Positions 1 through 8,186 of a stretch of 64,000 nucleotides of DNA are shown piece by piece. The stretch is from Actinophytocola xanthii (lineage in GTDB: Bacteria; Actinomycetota; Actinomycetes; Mycobacteriales; Pseudonocardiaceae), in assembly GCF_001921205.1 (NCBI RefSeq), contig NZ_MSIE01000052.1:1-64000 (forward strand). The letters are read 5' to 3'. The notes under the pieces are model-generated. The model worked only from the letters and a program-made list of their open reading frames with translations. It ran no database searches and had not been told where the DNA came from. A program made the position numbers and the translations under genes. Every line of letters begins with the position of its first letter. Positions within the stretch are counted from its first letter, which is position 1.

Positions 1-1
1 T

Positions 2-313
2 GCCCGGCTCCGCACGGTGATCGAGGCCTACTACTTCAACCAGCGGCCCATGGCCGAACTCGCCGCCGAACTGGGGGTCACCGAGTCCCGGATCTCCCAG
101 CTCCGCGCCGAAGCCACCGTGCTGCTCCGCGACGCGTTGAACACCGTCCACACCACCAACCCCACCCCCGCCCCCGCCACCGCCACCGCGCAGGCTGAGG
201 GATGCGCCGCCCGCCGCCGCACCGCCTACTACGCCGCCGTCGCCGCCCACGGCACCCTGCGCACCCGCCTCGCCCACACCACCACCACCGGCCTCCCCCT
301 CGGCATCGCCTGA
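2..313 (+). CDS. RNA polymerase sigma factor, C-terminal part (5' end outside window)
   Basis: The reading frame is open from the window edge, so only the last ~103 residues are present. The visible segment around RTVIEAYYFNQRPMAELAAE and the following helix GVTESRISQLRAEA match sigma-70 region 4.2, the helix-turn-helix that reads the -35 element. The wording (VIEAYYF, LGVTESRISQL) is closest to the FliA/WhiG branch. After the helix the protein continues for about 60 residues rich in Ala, Thr and Pro, longer than a typical sigma tail. The GTG at 17 is probably internal because the frame stays open and conserved upstream. Which sigma class it belongs to cannot be settled without the N-terminus. 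Confidence 0.75.
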   Translation, partial: ARLRTVIEAYYFNQRPMAELAAELGVTESRISQLRAEATVLLRDALNTVHTTNPTPAPATATAQAEGCAARRRTAYYAAVAAHGTLRTRLAHTTTTGLPLGIA

Positions 314-318
314 CCGGA

Positions 319-363
319 CCAGCCTGAGCCGACCCAGCCTGAGCCGACCCAGCCTGAGCCGAC
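319..363. repeat. Three tandem copies of a 15-bp unit
   Basis: CCAGCCTGAGCCGAC occurs three times head to tail, at 319-333, 334-348 and 349-363, with no mismatch. The block lies between the sigma factor stop and the GTG of the SARP gene, ending 23 bp before that start. It could be a simple replication-slippage repeat or a regulatory array for the regulator gene. Nothing in the sequence decides between these. Confidence 0.9.
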
Positions 364-386
364 CGGGCCGGCGCTAGCCTGGTCCG

Positions 387-3300
387 GTGACCATCGAGCT
401 GGCCCTGCTGTCGCGAGCGTGCTGTCGCGGCAGCGAGATCACTCGGCCCCGGTTGCGTCACCTGTTCGCGCTTCTCGCCGACGACCTGCGGGCGGGCGCC
501 AGCACCGCGCGGCTGGTGGAGGAGCTGTGGCCGGACGAGCGGCCGGTGCACCCGGCCAAGGCACTTCAGGTCCTCGTCTCCCACGCACGAGCCAGCCTCG
601 GCGCGGACATCATCGCCAGCACACCCTCCGGCTACCGCCTCTCCCTGGGGCCCGACGAGGTGGACGCGGCGGCCGTCCTGGTCAGACTCGCGGCGAGCGT
701 GCGCTGCGCGCGCACCGGCGACCACGCCGCGGCGCTCGAACACGCCGAGGCCGGTCTGGCGTTGTGGTCCACTCCGCCGGAGGTGAACCTCGAGCTCGGC
801 GACCCCCTGTCCATGCTGCGTGCGGCGCGGGCCTCGACGTACCGCTCGCTCGTGCGCGAGCGGTCGCTGGCCCTGTCCCGGCTGGACAGGCGCGCGGAGG
901 CGCTGGAGCTGCTCCTCGAGGTGGTGGGGGAGTACCCGCGCGATGAGGAGGTCCTGGCCGAGCTGCTTCGCTGCGAGGCCGCGACGGTGGGACCGGCCGC
1001 CGCGCTGGACCGGTACGAGGCGTACCGCCGCGCGGTGCGCGAGGAGCTCGGCAGCGACCCCGGTCCCGCTCTCCGCGCCGTGCACCACCAGCTGCTCCAG
1101 GGCGAGCGACCCCTGGTCCGCCGAGGCGTGCCGCACGAGCCGAACGCCTTGCTCGGCCGGGACGCGGACGTCCGCGCGGTGGCGCAGCTGCTGCGCACCT
1201 CCCGCGTCACGTCGATCGTCGGTGCGGGCGGGCTGGGCAAGACCCGGCTCGCGCACGTGGTGAGCCGGCGGGCGGAGCAGCGGGTCGTGTGCTTCGTCGA
1301 GCTCGCGGGGGTGGCGGGAGACGAGGACGTCGTCCACCAGGTCGCCTCCGCCCTCGACGTCGGCGAGCCCGGGTTCGCCTCGGTCGGGCGCGGCGACCCG
1401 ACGGACGGCCTGGCCGGCATCGTGAACGTCCTGGCGCCGGGCCCTGCCCTGCTGGTGCTGGACAACTGTGAACACGTGGTCGCCGGGGCCGCCGAGCTGG
1501 TGCGGGCCCTGGTGGCGATGTGCGCCGACCTGCGGGTGCTGACGACGAGCCGCGCCCCGCTCGGCATCTCCTCGGAGTCGGTGTACCTGCTGCCGGAGCT
1601 CGAGCCGGCGACGGCCGTCGAGCTGTTCGGCCAGCGGGCGCGGGCGGCGCGGTCCGGTGTGGACCTGCCCGCCGACGTCGTCGCACAGCTCTGCGGTCAC
1701 CTGGACGGGCTGCCGCTCGCGGTGGAGTTGGCGGCGGCACGCGTCCGGGTCATGTCGGTGGGCGAGATCGCTCGCGGCCTGGAGGACCGGTTCGCGTTGC
1801 TGCGCGGCGGGTCCCGGGACGCGCCGGAGCGGCACCGGACCCTGCACGCCGTCATCGACTGGAGCTGGCACCTCCTCGACGCCGCCGGGCGCACCGCCAT
1901 GCGGGCGTTGTCGGTCTTCCCCGGCGGGTTCACCGGCGCGGCCGCGCGACACCTGGTCGGCGAGGACGCCCTGCGGGTGGTGGAGCAGCTGGTCGGCCAG
2001 TCGATGCTCAGGGTGAGCGACACCGGCGCGGGGGTCCGCTTCCGGATGTTGGAGACCGTGCGTGAGTTCAGTGCGGCCCGTCGTGCCGACGCCGGCGAGA
2101 CCGAGGAGGTGACGGGCCGGTTTCTCGCCTGGGCCCAGGCCTTCGGGCTCGCGCACCAGGAGTCGGTCTTCGGCGGTGAGCTCGTCTCGACGGTGGCACG
2201 GATCCGAGCCGAGCAGGACAACCTCGTCCTGGCGCTGCGGTACGGGATCGACCGCCGGGACGGCGCGACCGTGGCGGCGGCGTCCGCCGCGCTGGCCGGG
2301 TTGTGGACGGTCGAGTCGAACTTCGGGCGGATGGCGACGTTGGGTGAGGAGACGGCCTGGGTGCTCTCCCACTTCCGACCCGAGCCGGTGTTCGTCGAGG
2401 TGACCAGGACGGCAGCGGTACTGGCCGCGGTGAGCGCGTTCCTCCTGCACGGGTCGGGGGCGGCGCGCTCGCTGCTCACCCTGCGCCGGCTTCCCCAGGC
2501 TCCGCCGGTCACCATGCCCCGGGCCCTGGACGTCGTGTTGCGTGCGGTGGCCCCTGCGCCGGACCTGTCCGCGCTGGACACGCTGTGCGGCAGCGCCGAG
2601 CCGCTGGTGGCGGGGCTGGCCAACGGCGTGGTCAGCCAGCTTCGGGAGACCGCCGACGACCTGGAGGGCGCGTTGGCGGCGGCCCGGCGCTCACTCGGCG
2701 CGTTCGAGCGCCTGGCGGTCCCGGTGCTCCTCGCGACCGCGCACTCCCGGATGGGCGAGCTGTGCCTGCGGGCCGACCTGCCGGACGAGACACGCCACCA
2801 CGTCGGCGAGATCCTCGCCGTCGTGGACGAGGTCGGCGCGTGGACGACGGCCGCCAGGGCGCGGTGGGTCATGGTGCTCGCCGACCTGCAGCGCGGTGCC
2901 GTGGACGAGGCGGAGCGCGGGCTCGACCAGGCGCTGCGCGCCGGCGCGGACAAGGCGTTGAGCATGGCCATGTTCGACGTCGCAGTGCGCGCGGAGATCC
3001 TCCTGGCCCGGGGCCAGGTCGAGGCGGGCCTGCGGCTGTGGCGTCGGGTGACCGACCGGCAGCGCCGCGACGCCCGCCCGGACGACGGCGGCGACTGGTG
3101 GTCGCTGGAGGCCAGGGCGGTGACCGTGGTCGCCCACGCGCACCACAGGCGGCTGGACCTGGTCGAGGAGATCGTCCACGAGCTGCCGTTCCTGCTCCGA
3201 GCGGCCGCGACCGTCGCGGCGCCGTCGTCCTACTCGAACTTCCCCATCTGCGGCGCGCTCCTGCTGGCCCTGGGCATGGCGGAGGTCGCCCGCGGGCAAA

Positions 3301-3530
3301 GGCGGGTGGGCGTGCGGATGATCGCGCTCGCACACCGGTTCCGTTTCACCCGGAACTTCCAGCCGACCATGTCCGCCGCCCGTGCCACCAGGGTCGCCGA
3401 GAAGGCCGACGGGTCGGCGTACGCCGAGGCGGTGTCGTCCTACGCCGACCTCGCCCCCGGGGCGCTGCGCCCCGCGGCGATGGCCGCGCTTCGCGAGCGC
3501 GAGCTGGTCACTGCCTCGGATCCCTCCTGA
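387..3530 (+). CDS. SARP/AfsR-type transcriptional regulator with BTAD and NB-ARC ATPase
   Basis: A 1047-residue regulator. Residues ~1-95 form an OmpR-like winged helix (…LVEELWPDERPVHPAKALQ…, SGYRLSL), followed by a bacterial transcriptional activation domain (~100-245). An STAND/NB-ARC ATPase follows, with Walker A GAGGLGKTRL at ~279-288 and Walker B LLVLDNCEH at ~355. Further motifs are TTSRAPLG and GLPLAVELAAARV. The C-terminal ~500 residues are helical and TPR-like. The family activates secondary-metabolite or stress genes by binding direct heptamer repeats near the -35. The likely target is the neighbouring exporter operon, whose promoter carries such repeats (5340-5378). The GTG at 387 is chosen because the DNA-binding domain begins right after it. 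The 3' end overlaps the convergent permease gene by 23 bp. Confidence 0.85.
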   Translation: MTIELALLSRACCRGSEITRPRLRHLFALLADDLRAGASTARLVEELWPDERPVHPAKALQVLVSHARASLGADIIASTPSGYRLSLGPDEVDAAAVLVRLAASVRCARTGDHAAALEHAEAGLALWSTPPEVNLELGDPLSMLRAARASTYRSLVRERSLALSRLDRRAEALELLLEVVGEYPRDEEVLAELLRCEAATVGPAAALDRYEAYRRAVREELGSDPGPALRAVHHQLLQGERPLVRRGVPHEPNALLGRDADVRAVAQLLRTSRVTSIVGAGGLGKTRLAHVVSRRAEQRVVCFVELAGVAGDEDVVHQVASALDVGEPGFASVGRGDPTDGLAGIVNVLAPGPALLVLDNCEHVVAGAAELVRALVAMCADLRVLTTSRAPLGISSESVYLLPELEPATAVELFGQRARAARSGVDLPADVVAQLCGHLDGLPLAVELAAARVRVMSVGEIARGLEDRFALLRGGSRDAPERHRTLHAVIDWSWHLLDAAGRTAMRALSVFPGGFTGAAARHLVGEDALRVVEQLVGQSMLRVSDTGAGVRFRMLETVREFSAARRADAGETEEVTGRFLAWAQAFGLAHQESVFGGELVSTVARIRAEQDNLVLALRYGIDRRDGATVAAASAALAGLWTVESNFGRMATLGEETAWVLSHFRPEPVFVEVTRTAAVLAAVSAFLLHGSGAARSLLTLRRLPQAPPVTMPRALDVVLRAVAPAPDLSALDTLCGSAEPLVAGLANGVVSQLRETADDLEGALAAARRSLGAFERLAVPVLLATAHSRMGELCLRADLPDETRHHVGEILAVVDEVGAWTTAARARWVMVLADLQRGAVDEAERGLDQALRAGADKALSMAMFDVAVRAEILLARGQVEAGLRLWRRVTDRQRRDARPDDGGDWWSLEARAVTVVAHAHHRRLDLVEEIVHELPFLLRAAATVAAPSSYSNFPICGALLLALGMAEVARGQRRVGVRMIALAHRFRFTRNFQPTMSAARATRVAEKADGSAYAEAVSSYADLAPGALRPAAMAALRERELVTASDPS

Positions 3531-4326
3531 ACACCGCGCGGGCCCAGAGGTAGCCGGCCACTGCGGCGCCCGCGCACCAGGCGAACGCCAGGCCGGCGCT
3601 GGAGCCGACCGGGGTTCCGAGCAGCAGCCCGCGGAGCGTGTCGATCACCGGGGTGAAGGGTTCGTTGTTGGCGAACCAGCGCACGGCCCCCGACATCGAG
3701 TCGGGCGTGACGAACGCGCTGCTGACGAACGGCAGGACCTGGACCACGACGGTGAAACCGCCGACACCCTCGGCGTTCCTGGCCGAGAGCCCGACCGCGA
3801 CCGCAAGCCAGTTGAGCGCGAGCGCCAGCAGGGCGAGGACTCCGACCATCGCGAGCCAGTCGAGCGGGTCGGCGGCCGGCCGCAGCCCCAGCGCCAGGGC
3901 TACCGCGACGACGAGCGCACAGCTGGCCATCGTCCTGGCCAGGGCACTGGCGACGTGTCCGGTGAGGACCGAGGCGCGGGAGATCGCCATGGTCCGGAAC
4001 CGGGCGATGATCCCCTCGGTGGAGTCCCGGTTGACCGCCAGGGCGGTCATGGTCGCGCCGTACCCCACGGTCATGAGCAGGATCCCGGGGACGACGTAGT
4101 CGACGTAGCCGCGCCCCGGCGTGCCGCCGCCGAGGCCGGTGTTCAGCGCGCCGCCGAAGATGCCGACGAACAGCAGCAGCAACACCACCGGCATGGCCAA
4201 CGTCATGATCACCATCGACGGGTAGCGGGCGAGGTGGCGCAGGGTGCGGCGCAGCATCGTCGCCGCGTCGCGGACGGGGTGGGGCACGGTATTCATCGGG
4301 CGGGTGGTCATCGGGCGGGTGCTCAT
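3508..4326 (-). CDS. ABC-2 type (DrrB-like) multidrug exporter permease
   Basis: A 272-residue integral membrane protein of the ABC-2 family. After a short polar N-terminus there are about six hydrophobic segments, beginning at YPSMVIMTLAMPVVLLLLFV and including NWLAVAVGLSARNAEGVGGF and the family-typical VLPFVSSAFVTPDSM and FANNEPFTPVIDTLR stretches. DrrB-type permeases pair with a DrrA-type ATPase to export antibiotics or other amphipathic compounds. Its ATG overlaps the stop of the upstream ATPase gene by 4 bp (ATGA), so the two are translationally coupled. A downstream in-frame ATG (MTTRP…) is a possible alternative start. Confidence 0.88.
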   Translation of the reverse strand: MSTRPMTTRPMNTVPHPVRDAATMLRRTLRHLARYPSMVIMTLAMPVVLLLLFVGIFGGALNTGLGGGTPGRGYVDYVVPGILLMTVGYGATMTALAVNRDSTEGIIARFRTMAISRASVLTGHVASALARTMASCALVVAVALALGLRPAADPLDWLAMVGVLALLALALNWLAVAVGLSARNAEGVGGFTVVVQVLPFVSSAFVTPDSMSGAVRWFANNEPFTPVIDTLRGLLLGTPVGSSAGLAFAWCAGAAVAGYLWARAVFRRDPRQ

Positions 4327-5279
4327 CGGGCGTTCTCCTTCTCGGTGCTCGGGCGGCCGGTGAGGGCGAAGAAGACGTCGTCGAGGTCGGGGGTGTGCAC
4401 GGACAGCGCGTCGACCTCGATCGAGGCGTCGTCGAGGCGGTCGAGCAGCGCCCGCAGCGACCGGACGCTGCCGTCGTTGGGCACGTGCAGGGTGAGCGCG
4501 TCCTCGTCGGCGGACCCGCCGAGCGCGCGAGCGGCCAGCTCGACCTCGGCGGCGTCGGTGAACCGGAGGCGGACGTGGCCGCCGGGCACCCGGCGCTTCA
4601 ACTCGTCCGGGGTACCGGCGGCGACGAGCCTCCCCTGGTCGAGCACCGCGATCCGGTCGGCCAGCTCGTCGGCCTCGTCCAGGTACTGGGTCGTCAGGAA
4701 GATCGTCACACCGCCGGCCACGAGGTCGCGGATGATCTCCCACATCGTGCAGCGGCTGCGCGGGTCGAGGCCGGTGGTCGGCTCGTCGAGGAAGATCACC
4801 CGCGGGTCGCCGACCAGGGTCATCGCGAGGTCCAGCCGCCGGCGCATACCGCCGGAGTAGGTCGCGGCCGACTTGTGCGCGGCGTCCTCCAGGTCGAACC
4901 GCGCCAGCAGCTCGGCGGCGCGACGTCGTCCCTCCCCGCGGCCGAGGTGGTGCAGGTCCGCCATCAGGACGAGGTTCTCCGCGCCGGTGAGCAGGTTGTC
5001 CACCGCGGAGAACTGGCCGGTGACACCGATGGCCGCCCGCACGGCGTGCGGCTCGCGGGCGACGTCGTGACCCGCGACACGAGCCTCACCGCCGTCCGCC
5101 CCGATCAGGGTGGACAGAATGCGCACGGCGGTGGTCTTCCCGGCGCCGTTCGGGCCGAGCAGCGCGAAGACCGACCCCTCGGCGACCTCCAGGTCGATGC
5201 CGTCGAGCACCACCTGGTCGCCGAAGGCCCTGCGCAGCCCGGTCGCGACGACCGCGGGCTGGGACTGGCTGATGGACAC
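4323..5279 (-). CDS. DrrA-type ABC exporter ATP-binding protein
   Basis: Cytoplasmic ATPase of 318 residues that drives the permease encoded next to it. It has Walker A GPNGAGKTT, signature YSGGMRRRLDLAM, Walker B VIFLDEPTTGLD, and a C-terminal DUF4162-like extension typical of daunorubicin-resistance (DrrA) ATPases (…SVHTPDLDDVFFALTGR). The GTG at 5277-5279 is preferred over a longer frame starting at 5324. It is preceded by GAGAGGA at ribosome-binding distance, and the ATPase fold begins a few residues later. The extra N-terminal residues of the longer frame would also run into the promoter region. Substrate unknown. Confidence 0.88.
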   Translation of the reverse strand: MSISQSQPAVVATGLRRAFGDQVVLDGIDLEVAEGSVFALLGPNGAGKTTAVRILSTLIGADGGEARVAGHDVAREPHAVRAAIGVTGQFSAVDNLLTGAENLVLMADLHHLGRGEGRRRAAELLARFDLEDAAHKSAATYSGGMRRRLDLAMTLVGDPRVIFLDEPTTGLDPRSRCTMWEIIRDLVAGGVTIFLTTQYLDEADELADRIAVLDQGRLVAAGTPDELKRRVPGGHVRLRFTDAAEVELAARALGGSADEDALTLHVPNDGSVRSLRALLDRLDDASIEVDALSVHTPDLDDVFFALTGRPSTEKENAR

Positions 5280-5324
5280 GTCCGTCCTCTCGTCAGCGTG
5301 GCGCTGGTCGCCACGACCGCGCAA

Positions 5325-5378
5325 AGCATGTGCGCCGCCGGGTTCATCCGGGTTTCATGAGGGTTCACCGAGGTTTCA
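5325..5378 (-). promoter_or_regulatory. Candidate SARP operator and promoter of the DrrAB-type operon
   Basis: Read on the minus strand, four direct heptamers follow each other: TGAAACC (5378-5372), TGAACCC (5367-5361), TGAAACC (5357-5351) and TGAACCC (5346-5340). They start 11, 10 and 11 bp apart. SARP proteins are known to bind heptamer direct repeats with about 4-bp spacers on one DNA face, close to the -10. A -10-like CATGCT (5330-5325) lies about 9 bp after the last repeat, and the operon's GTG is ~45 bp further. The SARP gene at 387-3530 is the obvious candidate regulator. Binding is inferred. Confidence 0.6.
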
Positions 5379-5452
5379 CCGGTCCCGAGGTTTGGACACG
5401 ACGTTTCGGGTGCGCCGAGGCGGGCATTCCGGTTGTCCCGTGAGGAGGTTCT

Positions 5453-6364
5453 GTGGAGGAACGCACGACAGCCGCCGTGCTGGATGTCGGTTGTTTCAGC
5501 GCGCACCTGGTCGTGGTCGGCCGGGACCCCGAGACGCTGCGTCGTCCGCTGGTGTCCCACAAGGTGCGGTTGCGGCTCGACCAGGCGCTGGACCCCGCCG
5601 GCCGGATCGACGCGGCCGGGATCGACTGCGTCGTGGAGGCCGTGCGGGGCGTTCAGGAACGGCTCGGCGACGTCCGGGTCTCGAGGTTCGTGCCCTACGC
5701 GACCTCGTGCGTGCGGGACGCGGCCAACGCCGAGGAGGTGGTCTCCGCGGTGGCCCGGCGCACGGGGGTCGAGCTGCGGCTGTTGTCGGGCCGGCAGGAG
5801 GCCCGCTACTCCTACCTCGCGGCGCGCCGCTGGCTCGGCTCCGCCGGCCCGCTCGGCGTGCTCGACATCGGCGGCGGCACGATCGAGCTGGCGCAGGGCG
5901 ACCAGGTCCGCCCCGCGTTCGCCGGGTCGCTGCCGCTCGGCGCCCGCACCCTCACCCGCGCCGGGCTGGACAGCCTCGAGCGCGTCCCGGGCATGCGAGC
6001 CGACCTCCTCCGCGGCATTACCGAGGCCGTCCCGGACGAGGTGCTGGCCGCCTTCGCCGACGGCCCGGCGATCGGCTGCTCGAAGGTGTTCCAGCAGTTG
6101 GCGAAGCTCGCCAACGCCCGGGGATCCGATCCGTCGCGGCTGCGCCTCACCGACGTCCAGGCCTGCATTCCCCGGTTGGCCGCGCTCCCGCCGCACCGGC
6201 GGGCCCGGCTTCCCGGCATCTCCCGGCACCGCGCCCGCCAGTCGCTCGCCGGCGCTGTCGTCGCCGAGGCGGTCATGACTGCCACCAACCGCGACGTCGT
6301 CCGCATCTGCCCCTGGTCCAGCAAGGAAGGCCTGCTGCTCACGCTGCTCGAGTCGGCGCGGTAG
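5453..6364 (+). CDS. Ppx/GppA-family phosphatase
   Basis: A 303-residue protein of the ASKHA-fold exopolyphosphatase/guanosine pentaphosphatase family, near the usual length of the short actinobacterial members. Motifs are an N-terminal phosphate loop LDVGCFSAHLVVV (the common DVGTNS is altered to DVGCFS), the YATSCVRDAANAEEV segment, and the second phosphate loop LDIGGGTIELA. Members hydrolyse polyphosphate or pppGpp in the cytoplasm. Which one applies here is unknown. The GTG start is set by the GAGGAGG ribosome-binding site ending about 4 bp upstream. It appears to be a single-gene unit, divergent from the exporter operon. Confidence 0.85.
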   Translation: MEERTTAAVLDVGCFSAHLVVVGRDPETLRRPLVSHKVRLRLDQALDPAGRIDAAGIDCVVEAVRGVQERLGDVRVSRFVPYATSCVRDAANAEEVVSAVARRTGVELRLLSGRQEARYSYLAARRWLGSAGPLGVLDIGGGTIELAQGDQVRPAFAGSLPLGARTLTRAGLDSLERVPGMRADLLRGITEAVPDEVLAAFADGPAIGCSKVFQQLAKLANARGSDPSRLRLTDVQACIPRLAALPPHRRARLPGISRHRARQSLAGAVVAEAVMTATNRDVVRICPWSSKEGLLLTLLESAR

Positions 6365-6457
6365 CGGCGGCACACGTCCGCGGCCTGTCCCGCAACAGAT
6401 CGGCCCGTTCGATGCGTGTCAGGGTTGGCCTGTCCCGACCTGCCCAGGAGTGGTGCC

Positions 6458-6967
6458 GTGACCTTCGAGGAGTTCGTCGCCCAGCGGCTGGACGCGTTGG
6501 TCCGGTACGCGACCGTGGTGACCTGGGACCCACACCTGGCCGAGGACATCACCCAGGAGGTCCTCGTCCGGGCGCAGGCCCGGTGGTCGCGGATCGGCCG
6601 GCTCGACGCCCCGGAGCCGTACGTCAAGCGGATGGTGGTCAACGAGTTCCTCTCCTGGCGACGGCGTCGGGCGGCGCATCTGGTGTTCCTGCCGCGCGAG
6701 ACCCTCGACGGGGTGGCCCCGCCGACCTCCGACGGGACCGGCGCCGTGGACGACCGCGACATCGCACACCGGCTCATCGCCGGTCTCCCGCCGAAGCAGC
6801 GCGCGGCCATCGCCCTGCGGTACTACGAGGACCTGCCTGACGAGGAGATCGCCGCCCTCCTGGGCTGTCGAGCCGGAACCGTACGCAGTTACCTTTCCCG
6901 TGGGCTGGCCGCGCTGCGCGCCGCGATGCCGGCCGAGCGGGCGCGGAACCTCGAGGAGTGCCTGTGA
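6458..6967 (+). CDS. SigE-family RNA polymerase sigma factor (ECF-like)
   Basis: A 169-residue two-domain sigma factor. Region 2 includes FEEFVAQRLDALVRYA and AEDITQEVLVRAQARW. Region 4 includes LPPKQRAAIALRYYEDLPDE and the recognition helix GCRAGTVRSYLSRGLAALR. This is the SigE family common in actinomycetes, where the partner gene usually encodes a membrane protein that may restrain it. The GTG at 6458 is favoured over 6416 because CAGGAG precedes it at good spacing and homology to region 2 begins immediately. The stop overlaps the next start by 4 bp (GTGA), coupling it to the membrane protein downstream. Confidence 0.88.
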   Translation: MTFEEFVAQRLDALVRYATVVTWDPHLAEDITQEVLVRAQARWSRIGRLDAPEPYVKRMVVNEFLSWRRRRAAHLVFLPRETLDGVAPPTSDGTGAVDDRDIAHRLIAGLPPKQRAAIALRYYEDLPDEEIAALLGCRAGTVRSYLSRGLAALRAAMPAERARNLEECL

Positions 6968-8139
6968 ACAGCGAGATCGACGATGAGATCGGAGAGGTGA
7001 TCCGGGAGGCCGTGCGGGAGCAGGAGCGGCGGGCCGCGCCCGCGGAGCGGGTTCGCGCCGCCCTGCCCAGCCGGGCCGCCAGCTACGCCCGCCGACGCCG
7101 GACCGCCAGGGGCCTGACCGCGGTGACCGCGGTGACCGCCGCCGTGGCGGTCGCGGTCGCCGTGCCCGCCGTCCTGCGCGAACCCGACCGAGGTGGGGGA
7201 GTGGCGGACCCGTCGACCGCCACGAGCACGACCCGACCCGACAGCGCTGCCCCCGACCTGGGCTCGGTAGCCCTGCGGTTCGCGCCGGCCTGGCTGCCCG
7301 AGGGGATGGTCGAGCGGACCCGCGTCGGACCGCTGAGCGACGCGCTCGCCGCCAAGTCGGGCGTCACCCGGATCTGGTCGCGCGCGCCGCTGGACCCCGG
7401 CACCGGCTTCCTCGCCGGCGACGGGAACATCGGCCTCTACGCCACGGCGGCCCGGCCCGACGAGGGCGCCGCCCACCTGCCCCCCGTGACGCTGGGGGAG
7501 GACGGCAGGCCGGCCCGGACCGGCTCCGGACCCGAGGAGGTAGACATCAACGGTCGGCCCGGACGCGAGTACGGCGGGAACATGCTGGTCTGGCAGCCCG
7601 ACGAGCGAACCACGCTCGCGCTCGTGGCCCCCGGCGTCGGCCTGTCCGACGAGGACCTGCTCCGGATCGCTCGCTCGGTCCGCCCCGACCCGGCCGTGCT
7701 ACGCGCGCCGCTGCGCCTGAACTGGCTGCCCGAGGGCATGGTGGCACAGGACCTCACCGTCGCCGGCAACTCGGCGACGGAGTGGGAGGCGGGCGTGATG
7801 GCCGAGCAGAAGACCGACCCCGGCGCCGGTGCCCAGCGCTTCGTGGCCGCCCACGTGGGCACCCAGACTCGCTCGGGCGTCCCGCGGGACGGCGAGCGCC
7901 TGGAGATCGCCGGCCGGCCGGCGTACCTGAGCCGAACCGAGGGCGGCCTGGAAGCCCGCCCGGGAAACCGGACGGAATGGGTCCTGGTCGTGGACCTGGG
8001 GCAGGGCCGCCGGCTCACCGTCCAGGGCGGCACCGGCCAGCAGGCCGGCCGGACGCCCCCGCCCACGCGGGAGGACATGATCCGGGTGGCCGAGAACATC
8101 GAGGTGGCCGAACCCGACCTCACCTGGTTCGGCCGCTGA
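6964..8139 (+). CDS. Membrane-anchored protein partnered with the sigma factor (possible anti-sigma), duplicated outer domain
   Basis: A 391-residue protein with a charged cytoplasmic N-terminus (~1-49), one transmembrane helix (~50-71, LTAVTAVTAAVAVAVAVPAV) and a large extracytoplasmic part. The outer part is an internal duplication: WLPEGMV occurs at ~110 and again at ~254. Each copy is followed by a conserved block ending in similar strings (LLRIARSVRP, MIRVAENIEV). The 4-bp overlap with the sigma factor gene suggests it senses an envelope or extracellular signal and controls that factor. I see no zinc anti-sigma HxxxCxxC motif, so anti-sigma activity is contextual inference. The start is the GTG at 6964, just after GAGGAG, rather than the one at 6958. 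Confidence 0.75.
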   Translation: MNSEIDDEIGEVIREAVREQERRAAPAERVRAALPSRAASYARRRRTARGLTAVTAVTAAVAVAVAVPAVLREPDRGGGVADPSTATSTTRPDSAAPDLGSVALRFAPAWLPEGMVERTRVGPLSDALAAKSGVTRIWSRAPLDPGTGFLAGDGNIGLYATAARPDEGAAHLPPVTLGEDGRPARTGSGPEEVDINGRPGREYGGNMLVWQPDERTTLALVAPGVGLSDEDLLRIARSVRPDPAVLRAPLRLNWLPEGMVAQDLTVAGNSATEWEAGVMAEQKTDPGAGAQRFVAAHVGTQTRSGVPRDGERLEIAGRPAYLSRTEGGLEARPGNRTEWVLVVDLGQGRRLTVQGGTGQQAGRTPPPTREDMIRVAENIEVAEPDLTWFGR

Positions 8140-8144
8140 GCGCA

Positions 8145-8178
8145 CCGGCTGGTCACCCGGCGACGGGTGACCAGCCGG
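8145..8178. terminator. Bidirectional hairpin terminator
   Basis: A perfect 15-bp stem (8145-8159 with 8164-8178) is closed by a four-base GCGA loop, a GNRA-type tetraloop. It sits in the 47-bp gap between two convergent genes. There is no U tract, as is common in actinomycetes. It could terminate transcripts from both sides. Confidence 0.85.
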
Positions 8179-8186
8179 ACGCCGGA

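Noticed and set aside
5280-5324. N-terminal extension of the DrrA-type ATPase
   Set aside because: It would lack a ribosome-binding site and would overlap the predicted -10 and transcription start. The GTG at 5279 has GAGAGGA upstream.
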